Positions 63,914 to 64,000 of a DNA stretch of 64,000 nucleotides are shown here, one piece after another. Positions within the stretch are counted from its first letter, which is position 1, and each line of letters starts with the position of its first letter. The stretch comes from Rhodoblastus sp052145335 (lineage in GTDB: Bacteria; Pseudomonadota; Alphaproteobacteria; Rhizobiales; Beijerinckiaceae): the NCBI RefSeq assembly GCF_052145335.1, contig NZ_JBKQOU010000128.1, forward strand, positions 1-64,000. The letters run 5' to 3'. The translations under genes and the position numbers were made by a program. The notes beneath the pieces were generated by a model. That model ran no database searches and had not been told where the DNA came from. It saw only the letters and a program-made list of their open reading frames with translations.

Positions 63914-64000
63914 GTGACGCAGAAAAAACCTTCTCTGTCGGCCAATGCCGCATCGTCCGCCCCTCGTTCCTCCGATCCGAGCAAAATCGCCGTCTCGTCT
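63914..64000 (+). CDS. Probable CarD-family regulator, 5' end only
   Basis: An open frame from GTG at 63914 runs 29 codons to the window edge: MTQKKPSLSANAASSAPRSS and on, a low-complexity Lys/Ser/Ala start. Longer CarD proteins of Rhizobiales begin with such a disordered tail before the conserved domain, and carD follows fdxA in that group. The domain itself lies outside, so identity rests on position. Confidence 0.35.
   Translation, partial: MTQKKPSLSANAASSAPRSSDPSKIAVSS

Overview
The window is a 64 kb piece of a high-GC alphaproteobacterial chromosome, most likely of the order Hyphomicrobiales (Rhizobiales). This rests on protein families and gene orders typical of that group: tsaB-rimI-plsC-miaB-phoH-ybeY-corC-lnt-HTH-metK-trmB, hisB-DUF2628-hisH-hisA-hisF-hisE, bolA-dnaJ-cobS-cobT, and the DUF4167, DUF2794 and FYDLN-acid proteins. 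A complete set of ethylmalonyl-CoA pathway signature enzymes (Ccr, Ecm, Mcd) points to an organism that assimilates C1 or C2 carbon through that route, as in Methylobacterium, Methylocystis and Beijerinckiaceae-like bacteria. The genus cannot be fixed by eye.

Layout. 1-7.4 kb: end of etfA, hbdA, an HNH nuclease, a FYDLN-acid zinc-ribbon protein, tRNA-Ala(GGC), acylphosphatase, malonyl-CoA decarboxylase, a MepA-type endopeptidase, an L,D-transpeptidase and a SemiSWEET transporter. 7.4-15.2 kb (mostly minus): hrcA, rpsT, an enoyl-CoA hydratase, cysK, dut-coaBC, ubiB-ubiE. 15.2-19.5 kb: mutM and a YgjP-type metallopeptidase (plus), then trmB, metK and an HTH regulator (minus). 19.5-29.1 kb (minus): the lnt to trpS translation, envelope and tRNA-modification block. 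29.2-37.2 kb: an orphan secreted protein, hslUV, then the histidine operon with coaA, and a DUF2794 gene. 37.5-45.5 kb: htpG, prmC, DUF4167, clpB, uppP. 45.5-54.1 kb: ecm and ccr divergent from a 442-bp regulatory region, then yihY, an M3 peptidase and mcd. 54.2-64 kb: an S4 RNA-binding gene, a frameshifted GNAT gene, a COG0523 GTPase overlapping a D,D-carboxypeptidase, bolA, dnaJ-like, cobS-cobT, fdxA and the start of a probable carD.

How the genes work together. etfA, hbdA, the crotonase, ccr, ecm and mcd fit one theme: acetoacetyl/3-hydroxybutyryl-CoA to crotonyl-CoA, reductive carboxylation to ethylmalonyl-CoA, rearrangement to methylsuccinyl-CoA and oxidation to mesaconyl-CoA, with ETF as likely electron acceptor. 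CobS/CobT insert cobalt into the B12 ring that Ecm needs. hrcA, hslUV, htpG and clpB make the window rich in protein quality control. mepA, the L,D-transpeptidase, uppP, lnt and the carboxypeptidase act on the envelope.

No CRISPR array, insertion sequence, phage, toxin-antitoxin or secretion island was seen. The most noteworthy points are regulatory or degenerative: hairpins and a dyad in the ccr leader, a 15-nt palindrome in front of the HTH gene, a terminator whose arm can pair with the metK promoter region, a hairpin in the rpsT leader, a frameshifted acyltransferase, and gene neighbourhoods that lack usual partners (grpE, fur/mur, murJ) or contain extra ones.
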